64,000 nucleotides of DNA, from assembly GCA_001662425.1 (NCBI GenBank), contig BDDC01000244.1, positions 18,203-82,202 on the forward strand. Reading direction: 5' to 3'. Of the stretch, positions 1 to 12,100 are shown piece after piece; the stretch's first letter is position 1, and the number at the start of each line of letters is the position of its first letter. Origin of the DNA: Chlamydomonas sphaeroides (lineage: Eukaryota > Chlorophyta > Chlorophyceae > Chlamydomonadales > Chlamydomonadaceae). The translations under genes were made by a program, and so were the position numbers. Under the pieces are notes generated by a model. It was not told the origin of the DNA, made no database searches, and saw nothing but the letters and a program-made list of their open reading frames with translations.

Positions 1-617
1 GCGTGGTGGCAGGCCCGGGCACGAGCTATGCTGGGCGGCGCTGTGCCCAGATGGGGGAAACAGCGGCCGCGATGTTGCGCGCCGCAGCCATGCCAATATT
101 GCGGGATGGAAGTCACCGACGCGGCGCCGCTCACGGAACTAATGAGTTATCAACAGCTCCCGCGACCCAAACGAATCTCGCCGCGAAATGGCTGACTAGC
201 GGGTCGTTCGGGCGGCCCGCCTGGGCCGGGCTGCTTGCGTACAACGCCAGCAACGCCCCCCTCCCGCGCAGTTGGCCCCTCCCCCGCAACGGCCCCCTCC
301 CGCGACGGAGCCGCTGGCCTTCCCGAGCCCGCCTGCCCTGCGTCCGCCTGTGCTGCAGCGCCGGAGGCCGGAGTTGGCAGCACAGGCTGGTGCTAGGGCA
401 GGAGAGCACGGCGCGCCCAGCGGCTCCGCACCTGTGCCCTCAGCCTTGCGATGCCAGCCTCCAACTCGCCGTGCGGCTTTCGCCTCCATTCCAACGACCC
501 CCTCCTCCCTGTCGCTCGCGGCACTCCTTACAATCCAGTGCCTGTCCCCACCTAGCCCTGTGGCAGCTCCAATCGCACCACTCCCTACCCCCCGGCCGCC
601 GCGGGCCCCGGCTTCAC
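1..617 (-). other. Probable intron of the SNU114 gene
   Basis: The last visible SNU114 exon ends at 618 with the donor GTGAAG. The next conserved stretch of the family, after the ISK motif, was not found on the minus strand between 617 and 1. The stretch is GC-rich and its open frames look like composition artefacts. The most economical reading is an intron that continues past the left edge. Confidence 0.55.
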
Positions 618-2143
618 CTTGCTGATCATGAGCGTGATGCTGAGCCCCTCCTGCAGCGCCTGCCGCACCGCCCGCTCCGTGACCACCATGACGCCCTCCG
701 CAGCGTCCACCACCAGCAGCACGCCGTCCGCCAGCCGCATGGCAGCCGTCACCTGGCAGGGGGGGACATGCACCCAAGGAGCGGCGACGGAGCGGAGGGC
801 GCAGCATGTCTCAGCGCCTGATTCAGGCGACCCCACCGACATCCAACAACCCTTTGCCCAGAGTACCACACCAGCCCCTCCTCTGTCCCTTTCTATTCCT
901 TGTTAGGGAGGCGGAGTCGGGCCTCTCTCTCTGTGATGGCTGAAGATTGCGCGCCTCCTGCTTTCCTCTCCCCACCCAGCGGCCCGCCCCGCACCTTTTA
1001 CCCCCGCCCGCCAGCCCCTGCCCGCACCTCATCGTTGAAGTTGACGTGGCCCGGGCAGTCCAGCAGGTTGAGCAGGTAGCTCTTGCCGCTGGCGCCCTCC
1101 ATCACCAGGCTCATGGGCATCATCTTGATGCTCATGCTGCGTGCCTGCTCGTCCAGCCGCGTGTCCGTGAAGCGCAGCTGCTTGCCCGACGCCTCCTGGG
1201 CCGCCGTGAGCTTCTTGAGCTCGTGCGTCTGCGCGGGTCGCCGTGTTGTGCGTCAGGGCACGTGCGATGTGCAGTCGCATGCTGGGCTCATGGCTTCCAG
1301 CCCGCCCTTGGGGAGCCCATGCCCAAGCCCCCGAGTCCGTCCGCACCTGCTCCACGAACATGTCCATGATGGTGGTCTTGCCGTGGTGCAGGTGGCCCAC
1401 AACCGCCACGTTGCGCACCAGCTCCGGGTTGGCCATGAGCGTGGCGAGGAACTCGTTGCTGTAGGTGGTGGCCATGGGCTCCGCCTCCAGCGTCTCAAAC
1501 TTCTTCACCTTGACCGGCGCCACGATGGGCACCTCGAGCGGCTGCGCGTCCTCCTCCATGACCAGCGTCTCCACCTCGGGGCCATAGATCTCCTCGGCCG
1601 TGGGGTAGTACTTCTTGTCCTCGTGCAGCACCACCTGCATGCCGCCGTCCCCGGCGTCGTCGTCTGGGCGTAACAGGGTGCCAGGGAGCGCGGGGGAAGG
1701 GGGTGTCGGTTCCGTGCGCTGCGCAGCTGCTTGTGGGGGCATGGTCGGACTAGGTCCAGCCGCGAAGAGCCGGCCCGGGCGTCCACGTTGCAGCCATCGT
1801 GTCCAAGCCCCACATGGATCGTGCACCGGTTGGCCGCTCTCAGGGCGTTGCATGCCCCGCCCGTGCTTCCCCATCGCATCGCAGGCTACCTTCTTGCATA
1901 GCGTCCAGCCCATGGACCGTGCCGTCGTCGTCATCGTCCCGACCGGCGTGCACGAACTCGTCGCGCTGCTGGTGTTGCTCCTCATCCTCCTCCTGTCAGG
2001 GCACAAGACCACTCCATCAGACTTTATCCCGCGTACCGATCGCTGCGCGCCATGCGAGGCGGCCGATCTGCCCACTGCACCTCGCTGTCCTCGAGCGCGG
2101 GTCCTATGTAGTTTCCAAACTCATCATACAGGTCGTCCGCCAT
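618..2143 (-). CDS. EFTUD2: U5 snRNP GTPase Snu114/EFTUD2, 5' part
   Basis: This is the amino-terminal part of the EF-2-like GTPase of the U5 snRNP, which controls spliceosome activation and disassembly in the nucleus. Five exons join in frame to 273 codons: 2143-2081, 1992-1890, 1663-1347, 1228-1028 and 752-618. The start is fixed by the family opening [15 protein letters not shown]. An acidic N-terminal stretch follows, then the family block [15 protein letters not shown], the P-loop GHLHHGKTT and the G3 box DCPGHVNF. The last exon carries [14 protein letters not shown] and ends at LMISK, just before the expected NKxD region. Human EFTUD2 has 972 residues, so roughly 700 lie beyond the left edge. 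The G3 box has Cys where human has Thr. Family assignment is firm; the gene is truncated by the window, not broken. Confidence 0.93.
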
Positions 2144-3150
2144 GATGGCGGCGGCCGCGGTCTGCACTAGCTCGCTGCGAGTTCCGTTCTGTCTGCGCGC
2201 CGCTCAGGGCCCCATGAGCTGCGCAGCCTGTGCGCCCGCTGCTGCGGGCAGCTCCCTTCTTGCGAAGCGGTTGTGAAGGGGCTCAACGGCAGCGATACTT
2301 CAGCAAGATGCTTGGGCGACAACGTCTGGACGTCAGTGATATCTACTTGCGTTGGTTGATGCTCTACTTTGTTACTATTGGTATGCCGGGTGTGTAACGC
2401 GTGCAAAGGAGTCTGTGCCGGACACCTACCGCCAGCAGAGCCCCGCATGCTTATGAGCCGAACAGCATTCACAATGGATCGTTTCACTGCTATAATGACC
2501 TTTGAGCCATTCGCATGTTGCGGTGGCCACACGCGAACCATGGGCCGTTTCCACAACCACAGCATCCTCTGCCTCCCCACGCGCCGCGCGAACAGGGTCT
2601 CAACCTCCATACTGCCGCTGCCGCAGATCACACGACCAAAATGACGGGAGCGCGGTCCTGCACCACACCGAGCCTGCCCAGTCCACCTGGACCCAGGGGG
2701 TCCCCCCTGCCTGGACCCAAAGGCCAATTGACTTTGCGCGTGTCGCAGCGCAGCTCCGATAATGAACACATACCACACATACAGTACCTCATAAACCGAA
2801 GTGACTCTTCACCATAACCCCTCAACGACCACCCTCTCCACGCCACCCCTCGCACGGATCGCCCCCGGTTGCGCACAGGTTCTCAGCAAGCAGCAACACA
2901 GCGTGGCCAGGTGCTCCACTCCACCAGGCACGTCCGCCAACGACGTCGCTGGGTCATCGCAGGCCGATCACCATGGCCGCCCCTAACAGCCACTACCACG
3001 AGCAAGAACCACCATGGAATCCGGGCGGACTCCATGGCCTATTCTTCCCGTCGTGGGAAACGTCCCAACCCCTTTCGGCAGGCCGGACGCTCTTCACCAC
3101 ACATTCCTCAATACCCCCCCACACACACCCAAGCAACACCGCCCAGTTGC
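2144..3150. other. Intergenic: TRP 3' UTR and SNU114 promoter side
   Basis: About 1 kb lies between two minus-strand genes. It should hold the 3' UTR of the TRP gene and the 5' flank of SNU114. No coding exon, RNA gene or clear repeat was recognised, and no TTACA (minus-strand TGTAA, the usual volvocine polyadenylation signal) was noticed. Confidence 0.5.
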
Positions 3151-6100
3151 TCACACCGGGCGCCGCTGCAGGCTGCGCAGGCCGCAGTCCGACCACGCGC
3201 CCGATGCCATGGCCGCCATGGCCGCATGGTCTGGCCGCCGCCCCGTGACGGAGGGCACGCCCGAGCCCGACAGCCGCGACGCCACCTCCACCTGCGCCGC
3301 CGCCACCGCCGCCAGCTGCGGTGAGCCGCGCAGCGGCGACCCCGCGTAGCTGGGCCCCCGCGAGCTGGGGTACGACCCCACCGGCGGCGGCGGCGACAAC
3401 AGCTGCTGGGGGTGGGGCTGCTGGCCGGGGAGCTGCCCGGACTGCTGGCTTGGGAGCAGCGCCGGGTGCTGGCCGGGTAGCTGGCTGGTCTGCGGCGACG
3501 GCTGCGAGGGCCGGGGGGAGGGCGGCTCGCCCAGCGGCGCCCGCCGCTCGGGCAGGATGCCGGCGGCGGCGGCGCTCTGCGCAATGGCGCTGCGGCGGGC
3601 GGACATGGCGCGGCTCAGCGGCACCTGCGAGGAGGGGAGCAGGAGGGGGCGGGAGGCGGGAGGCGGCAGGTTGGAGCAAGGTGGGGCACAGGGTCGCCCC
3701 CAGGGAGGGCGGCTGCGAGCTTCCTGCACTGCCCGTTGTCGTGGCCCGCCCGGGCCTCCCCGGCGCCCCCTTGCAGCCCGGCCCTCACCGGCATCACCGG
3801 GCTCGCCCCCAGCGCCGGCGCCCTGCCGATGGCGGCCGTGCGCAGCGCCCGGTCCATGTGCATCGTCAGCTCGCCGCGCAGCCGCTCCATCTCGGCCGCG
3901 TGGGAGGCCTGCGGCCGCGAGGCGAGGGGCGAGGGAGGCGAGGGGCCATCAGGGCCGGCCGGCCGCGCCTGCGCGGGCGCCACGCCCCTGCCCCGGGCCT
4001 GCCCCTGCCTGTGCCCCTGCACGGCGCCCGGCCCACTGGCCCCGCCTCGCGCACCTCCGCCCCATTAGCAGCCGGACCACGGCCTTGCCGCTCCCCACCA
4101 CGCCAAGCGTCAACGCTACCTGCTGCCACTACACTCTACCACGCCCGCCAGGACGCATGCCCAACGCTAGTTTGTGCACTGCGCCGCCGCCCCTCCCTCC
4201 GCCCCACCTGCAGCCGGCTCACGGCCTGCTCCAGCGCGGTGCTGGTGGCGCGGCCCCTCCTGTTGACGTGGCGCTTGAGGTCGGCAATGCGGCCCGTCCA
4301 CTGCCGCTCGCCGCCGCCCTCGTCCTCGTCCTCGCCCTCACCGCCCTCCTCCGCCTGCCGGCCGCGCCCCGAGTCCACCGCCACCAGCGGCGCCCGGTCG
4401 CGCCAGCGGTAGGCGGGCTGCGGCGTCAGGGGTCAGGGGCAGCACGGAGTTCAGGCCGGTGGTGTGGGGCGGGGGCATCGAGCGGCTCATGACAGCAGTA
4501 GTCCGAGTAGCTATGAACATGCCATGCATACGTGGAGCGTATGCTGCGCTGGCGGCGGGCTCCTGCGCACCAGGGCGCTCCAAGCCCGCCCCGCCTGAGG
4601 CCGGCCTCGTGCCCAGCCAAGCCCAGCCAACTCCGCGCTCCAGCCCACCCCGCAGCCCACGCCACCCCAGCCCAGCGCATGCCTTGTGCCTAACCCACCG
4701 TGATGGTATACAGGAAGATCATGGGCCGCTTGGCGGCACCGTCGGCAGCACCAGCGCCTCCGCCGGCACCCGACCCGCCGCCGCCGCCGCCGCCGCCGCT
4801 GCCGCCCTGGTGGCCCTTGCCACCGCCGCCGCCTCCCCGCCGGCTCTTGCTCCTGCCGCCCTCTTCCTCCTCGCTGCCACGCTCGCTGGCGCCGCCGCCG
4901 CGTCCTCCGCCGCTGGCCGGGGGCCGGTCGCCATGCAGGATGCGGTCGTGGATCCAGTCCAGCAGCGCTGCGGGGATGCGCGCCTCCGTCTCCACCACTA
5001 GCTGGGCCTTGTTGTGGAGCGCCTCCCAGTCCTGGGGCCGCAGGGGCAGCGGTGACCTCGTGTCATGTGCGCATGCGCCTGGTTGCTGCATGCACCCCAC
5101 GCGCAGATCTGCCGTACCTCGTTGGCGCGGATCCTGTCGTACGAGTCGCCGATGATGGAGATGAGCAGGTTCAGCATCACGATGGCCACCTGCCCAGTTG
5201 GGGAGGAGGGGCGGGGGGAGGGGGGAGGGCAGGCGTCGTGAGGCGGGCCGTTGAGCACAGGCCCAGCGCACGCCTCCAAGCCAACCACTCCTTTCCACCG
5301 CCGCCAACAGCTCCGTCCAGCGCATGCTGCCCCCCGTGGCTCACCACGACCAGATAGACGCTCACGATGACGCGCGCCAGCTGCGACACGCCAGCGTCGC
5401 CGCCATCTGGGTGGGGCCAGGCACGGGGCAGGGCGATTCGCCGGGCAAGGCGGCAAATCAAACACCTCGTCCAGAACAGTCCCCACCCATTGGCTACGCA
5501 GCTGCTGCCTCGCCGCCGTACGAGTTCAGCGAACCACTGGATAGCTCCGCGCGGAGCGCCCAACGCGAGGCCACCGCCCAGTGCCCAGTACCCAGTGCCT
5601 AGCGCCCAGCTGCCGGCGGTGCAACTGCCCAGTCTCCAGCAGCCTGCTGCACCACAACCCTAACCCCCACACCCGCACCCCGGCCTTACCCAGCTCGTCC
5701 ATGTACTCGAGGGTGATGTCGCCAAAGATCATGGTGAACAGCCGGGCAAAGGTGGACCGCGAGTCGCCATGTTCCCCCTGCGGCAGCAGGGTGTGGGGAA
5801 GGCGGCAGCAGCGCAGGCAGGGGCCGTTCGGCACCACAAGACGGCGGCACGCATGTCCATGGCCCCGGTCGGCCACGTGGTTCGTGAGCGGAAAGCGCTG
5901 TGACGGCGAGTCGCGTGGAGCGGTGGGGCCGAGCGTCAGCGGAGAGCGAGCAGCGACGGAAGGCAGTGGGGGCCAGGGCGCGTGCCGTCGCGCCGCGGCT
6001 GGCGTGTTTGTGCGAGTATGCGGGGCGTGCTGGGTTGCTCTGCGGCCGCCCACCTGCACCACGATGAGCGACAGCGCGAAGCCCACACACATGACGCAGA

Positions 6101-9100
6101 GGAACACGAAGAACAGGCTCAGGCCCGAGGCCGTCTCGATGACCATCCTGCGGCCATGCAGGGGTGCGTGGCCGCAGGGGCGGGCGGGGGGAGTCACACG
6201 GTGGAGGGGTTGGCGAGGGCTGCACGTGGCAGGGCTGCGAGCCGGGCGCCGCCGGCGTGGCCGCACTCGCGCAACGGCGCTGGGCGCAGCTGCACCCTAG
6301 GATCCTGGCCCCTTGGCGCTTCGGCCCCACCTGACGAAGGAGCCCATCTGGTCGGAGGCCATGGCGTAGTACAGCAGGCGGCTGAAGAGCAGGATGATCT
6401 GGGGTGCGGACGGGCGAGGCAGGCGGCGGGGCCGGGCGGGAGCTAGGAACCCAGGAGGCAGCAGGCCGAGGGCGGGGGCGGCTGCGGCGGTAGCCCGCAG
6501 CGAGCGGTCGCCTCCCCCACGCCCGCCTCGCTCCGCCAGCAGGCCCCTGCCCTGTTCCGGGCCCGCACCACGCCGGGCGCCGCACCTGCACCGCTGCCAG
6601 GCCCCGCAGCGCCGCCGGCGACACGCCCTCCGGGCAGGCCAGGTGCCAGTGCATGGCCACCATGGCCACCATGAGGCCCGCGGTGGCGGTGTCCAGCACG
6701 CCCCACAGGTTGCGGCTGGCGGCCAGGCCGTAGCTCCACACCTGGGGGCAGGGAGGGGAGGAGAGGAGGGCGGGAGGCGGGGGAAAGGGCAGGAGGGGGG
6801 AGGGCGTGTGGGAACACGCCAGCACACGCGCTTGCCGGCCCCTGGGCATGGGCGGCGCGGGCGGGATCGTCCGTCCGTTACGGCCCGGTCCGGGGACGGT
6901 ACGGCAGGCCGGGCGCGCACCTGCACGGCCTCGCGGATGATGACGTCAGCGGTCATGATGCAGAGCGCCGTGAGCAGCGCCGACTGCGCGGTGGAGGGCG
7001 GCGGCAGCAGGCAGCCGCCGGGCTCGGCTGCTGCCGGGTCCGCCTGCAGCGGGGCCTCCCTCGGCTGCGGCGCCTGCGGGGCCTGCGCCCGCATGTGCCG
7101 TATGCTAAGGGCGTAGGCCAGGAAGCAGGCGGTGTAGACCAGGTGGGCCAACATCTGGGGGCGAAGGGAGGAGGAGGAGGGGCCGGGGAAAGGAGGCAGG
7201 CGGCAGGAGGGGTGGGCGCGGAGTAGGAGCCCACGAGAGGCCAGGGGGCCTGGGCGGCGACGCGGGAAGCAGCAGGGGGCAGCACCCATCCCTGTGCGCT
7301 GCTGCTTGGCCGGCGCGTCATGGCGTGCGGGCAAGTAGGGCCGGCCTGGGGGCGCCGCCCCGGCGGCGGCCGCTGCCTTGCACTGGCCGTGCGGGTCCCA
7401 GCTAGCAAGCGAGAGACAGCAGCTGGGAGGAGGTGTCGCCCGGCGGCGGGCTGCGTCTGCCTTGCCTGCAGCAGGATGAAGTACTTTGTAAAGTGGTTCC
7501 ACTTGAACAGCACCAGCGCCTTGAGGATGGAGCACTTGAACACGCTGGGGTGCACGCCCGGCTCCGACAGCAGCCGGCGCAGCAGCATCGCCGTCTGCGC
7601 CCAGCAGCCGTGCGGCCAGGGGAAGGGCACCTGGCGGGGGTGCGGCGGGGCGGGCGGCGGGGCGCCAGGCGGGCGGCAGGGCGCCAAGCGGGCGGCGCGG
7701 GGCGGCGGGGCAGGGCAGGCGGTGAGGTGAGGCGGCGGGGGAGGAACCGAGCGTGCATCGCCCGGAGAAAGCAGCTCGGCCCTGAGGCGGCGCGGTAAGT
7801 GTAGCCTATGCCTAGATGCGGGCCGTGACGCCAAGCCAGGGTTGCCAGGCGAGCTGCAACCCCGCGACTGCGCAAAGAGGACCGTAGCGGCCGCATTGCC
7901 GCGTCGCCGCGGCTCGCCACGGCCCCCGTCCTGCCGCCCACCCCCACGCCCTACCTTGCGGCAGGTGATGCTGTAGTGGCCGCCGCGCCGCCCGCCCTCG
8001 CCGACGCCCGCCGCCGCCGCCGACACGCGCGTCGAGCGCCAGGCCAGGCCCTGCTTGAGCGCCAGGCTGGCGCCGCGGCGGGCGGCGCGCACCGCTCCGG
8101 CCACCAGGCGTGTGGCGGCCCCCAGCAGCAGCATGAGCGCCACGAAGGTGAGCGCGATGAGGGCGCTGCCCGGGCCCTGCCACACGAAGGCCGCCAGCGC
8201 GCAGCGGAAGAGCTGCGGTGTGTGTGTGTGTGAGGGGCCAGGGGTGCGGGGCGGGGGGGGCAGGTTCCAGGGACCGTGAGCGCTACAGCGAAGCGGGGCT
8301 TGGGGGTGTAACGGGAGAAAGGAGGCACGGACGGTGACAGGTCCCGAAGCATGCCAGACATCCCAAAGGCTGGTGGGGGAGCACGCACGAGGCGCTGAGG
8401 CCGGCCGGCCGTGTCGGATGTGGCCCCCGGCCCTGCGAGCCCCGGCTCCAGCCTCCATGCGCCGGCCAGGCTCGCCTCGCCTCGCCTCCCGGACGGCCCC
8501 ATCCATCAGCCCCCCCCCCCGCACCTGCAGCAGCTGGCGGTTGGCGGGCGAGTGGAGCGCGGTGTGGCCGAATGTGAAGAGCAGCCCCAGCCAGGTGGTG
8601 GCGAAGGAGGCCTGGATGGCCACGTCGATGGGCTGCCCGCCGCTGCCCGCGCCAAACTGCCGCTCGCTGGCGTCGCTGGCCACCGCCGTCACGAAGCCGC
8701 GGCGCAGCGCGTACGGCACCTGCAGGCGGGCGGGTCGGGCGGGTTGGATGGGGTGTCGAGCGCGGCGGGGGTTGAGGGGCTTGGGGATGAAGTGACGTGG
8801 CCACGGGTCTTAACGATGGCTGGCGGCCAACGCCATCGCGACCCCCGGTTGGTGGGTGCGCCGGCAGCAGTGTGGTACGGCAGGGTCGTACGGCAGGTGT
8901 GGTACGGCAGGCGTGTACGGCACCTGGTCGTCCTCGAGCTCCACGTCGTGCACGGGTATCATGCGCAGCAGCTCCTCGCACATGGCGGGGAACTGCCGCA
9001 CCAGGTCCACCAGCACAGTCAGCTGGGGGGCAGGGAGGGGAGGGGGCAGGGAGGGAAGGGGGCAGGGAGGGGGAAAGGAAGGGTTGGAGGCTGCGTGGCG

Positions 9101-12100
9101 CTGTGCAGTGCAGCGCAGTGCAGGGTTGCGGTGAGCGCGCTGTCGGGGTGAGGGCAGGGGGCAGGGCGCTGCACGGGCAGGCGCAGAGGCCGGGGGCGGA
9201 AGCGGACACGGAAGGTTGGGCGGGCGCTGCGGTGCCAGGTGCGCCCCCGCGCGTGTGGCACCGCCGACTTGGACCCTGGCGGCTGGCGCTGCCCGCGGCG
9301 CACCTGCATGGCCTCCCACGCCGCCGCAGCCTGGATGCAGCGCAGCGCGTTGAACACCACCGCCTGCGTGCCGCTGTGCACCTGCGGGGGTGGGGGCAGG
9401 GGTGATGATGTGCCGAGGGCGGAAGTCGGGGTTGGGGGGCCCTGGGAAGGCAGGTTGGCGGCGGCCTTGCGCAGCACGTGGGCGCCGGGCCCGCCCGCCA
9501 GCACCCCCCGCAAGTGCCAGTGCCCGTGTCGCTGCTTGCCGCGCCCTGCCGCCCTGCCGCCCTGCCCTCTTTCTGCCCTTCCCCCCGGAGGCCTTCACCA
9601 CCCAGACCCCAGCTCGCGACTCTGGCCTGCGACCCCACCCGACGCACCGCCAAATGATACGCTTGCACCGCCAGGTGCCGCAGCCGGCTGCGCAGCACCG
9701 TGGACGGCCCGCCGCCACCGCCGCCGCCGGCCGCTCCGTAACCGCCGCCGCCGCCGCCGCGGGCCTCGCCCGTCTCGGAGCGCCGATCGCCGCCGCCGCG
9801 GTCGCCGTAGCCGGCCGCCGTGGAGGGCCGCTCGCCGGTGGTGCTGCGGCGGCCGCCGCCGTCGGTCTCCCGCAAGCGGCGGCCCAGCTGCCTTAGCCCG
9901 GCCGACACCAGCAGCATCAGCGCCAGCGCCAGCGGCTTGCAGGCCTCGGGCCGCCGCCCGAACAGGTGCTCCACCTGCGCCATGTGCCGTGCAGGGGCGC
10001 GAGGGGCTTTTGGTGTTGCCGGGAGGCACCGAGGGAGTAGCAGATCAGCAGCCGTTGCGGAGGATGGGTGGGAAGGTGCGCTACGAGAAGAGCGAGCGGC
10101 CTGCTGCGGTATGCTGCGGGAGGGGGCCCAGCCGCACCTGGGCCCACTGCTCGGCGCTGAGGCCCTGGCCCACGCTGCCGCCGTCGCCCGTGAGCGTGCG
10201 CGACGCCATCATCTCCACCACCACGGTCGCCGCGCCCGACACGCTGACGCGGCCGCCCGCCTCGTCCTGCGGCTGCTGCTCACCCCCCATGCCTGCACAC
10301 GCGGGGGCGACGTTTGCAGCATCGGCACGGCGGCAGAAGCACGGTGCCGCCGCCAGCGCAAGGCCGAGCCTGACCTCGTAGCGCACATCGTGACGGCACG
10401 GTTCAGCCGAAGCCCCTTCCGCCCAGCTGCGCCGCGCCTGCGCACCCCAGCCTGCGCAGCCCACGCGCGTCCCCTTGCAGCCGCCCCCACCGCCCCTCCA
10501 GCCCCTCACCCGTGACCCCCTCCAGCAGCAGGTGCGCCATCAGCAGCGCCCGGGGCCCGCAGCCGCCCACGTCCAGCCAGTCCAAGGTCTGAGCGCCCGA
10601 CCCGCGCCGCGGCTGCAGCGGCGCCAGGCCCCCGCTGGTGCCGTGGCCGCGGTAGCCAGACCAGCAGGCCACCAGGCAGGCCAGCAGCTCGTCCGGGGGC
10701 AGCGCCGCAGCCAGGGCCCGAGACTGGGAGCGGCCGGGGCCGTCGTCGTCGTCGTCGTCGTCGGAAATGCTACGGCGGAGCAGGTCCGGCAGCAGGCTGG
10801 CGGAGGCGGAGGCGCTGGGGCCGAGGCTGGGGCCGAGGTTGGGGCCGAAGCTGGGCGCGTGGCGGGGCATGGCGCCGGTGCGCATCGACTCCAGCAGCGA
10901 CTCCAGCAGCAGCAGGTTGCCCGACAGCAGCGAGGCCTGCGGGGTTGTGTTTAAGATGCGGGGAGGGCGCAGGCGGGTGGCGGCGCAGGCGGGGGCATCG
11001 CTACCCCCAGGGGCCTGCATGCAGGGCCCCTGGGTGCAAGGCAGCGGCGCGGAACGCCCGCAGGCACAGCCCCCTGGCCATGCGCCCTGCCCTGCCCGGG
11101 TTTCCTCCACCGCCGCCACCCACCTGCAGCAGCAGCCTGTGCATGACGCCGTCCGCCCGCGCCTGCAGCGCCAGCTCCGCCAGCTCCGCGACCAGCTCCA
11201 GCAGCCCCTCGGGCCCCTCGGGCTGCCCGCTGCCCTCGTCGGCCGCCTCCTCCAGCGCCGCCCGCACCTCGTCCACGCTGCGCGCCCCCACCACGTCGTG
11301 CAGCGCGTTGTCCTCGTCCAGCGCCGCGGGCTGCGGGCGCAGAGGGCAGGACAACAGCAGAGGGAGGTTCGGGGTCTGAGACGTTTCAACAGAGGACGCC
11401 GGGGGCTAAAGGCCTAGCAGCGCGGCCGATGGGCGGCGGCCGCACTGAGGTACCCCTGGACACGCGCCCTGCGCTGCGCTCCCCGCCGCCGCCGCGCAGT
11501 GAGCCCCTGCGGGCCCCAAGCCCCGCACCTGGTACGCCGCAGTCGTCCAGGCCAGCAGCCGCAGCTCCACCTCCCCTGCCTGCGGAGACCGGACGGGATG
11601 GCGGGAGCCGCTCGAGGGCGCTGGCGGCAGCCCCTCGCCTCCAGGCCCGGCCCAGGCACCCAGACCAAGCCCTGCCAGGCCCAGCCCTGCAGGCACGCAC
11701 CGCAGCCAGCTCGTCGCCGCACTCCCGTAGCTGCTCCGCGGCTCGCTTGGCCTCCTTGGCGATCTTGCGCCGCACGTACAGGTGCTGCGGCGACAGAGGA
11801 GGCAGGACAACGAGCGCGACACGCGTGGGTGCACGGCTTCATAGGCAGGCCACCGTACCGTATGTGATGGGGGGTGCTGCGAGCCAGAGTGGCGGCCAGT
11901 GCCGCTGCGGCCAGAGGACCTCCTGGTGCGTTCCCCCTTGTGTCCCTTGGCCCCCAACGGGTCGGGGCGCCCGTGGCGTACATTGCACCAGCCGCCGGTG
12001 TTGCCGATGACATCCGCCACCGGCTCCAGCGCCCTGTGCGACGGCGGGCCGAGGCAGAGGCAGGGCCGCAAGTCAGGCGCCTGTGGAGACTGCTGCCCGC

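Noticed and set aside
3321..4412. Plus-strand open frame of 363 codons antisense to the TRP gene
   Set aside because: It overlaps verified TRP tail exons on the other strand, is Arg/Ala/Pro low complexity, and is expected from GC-rich codon usage.
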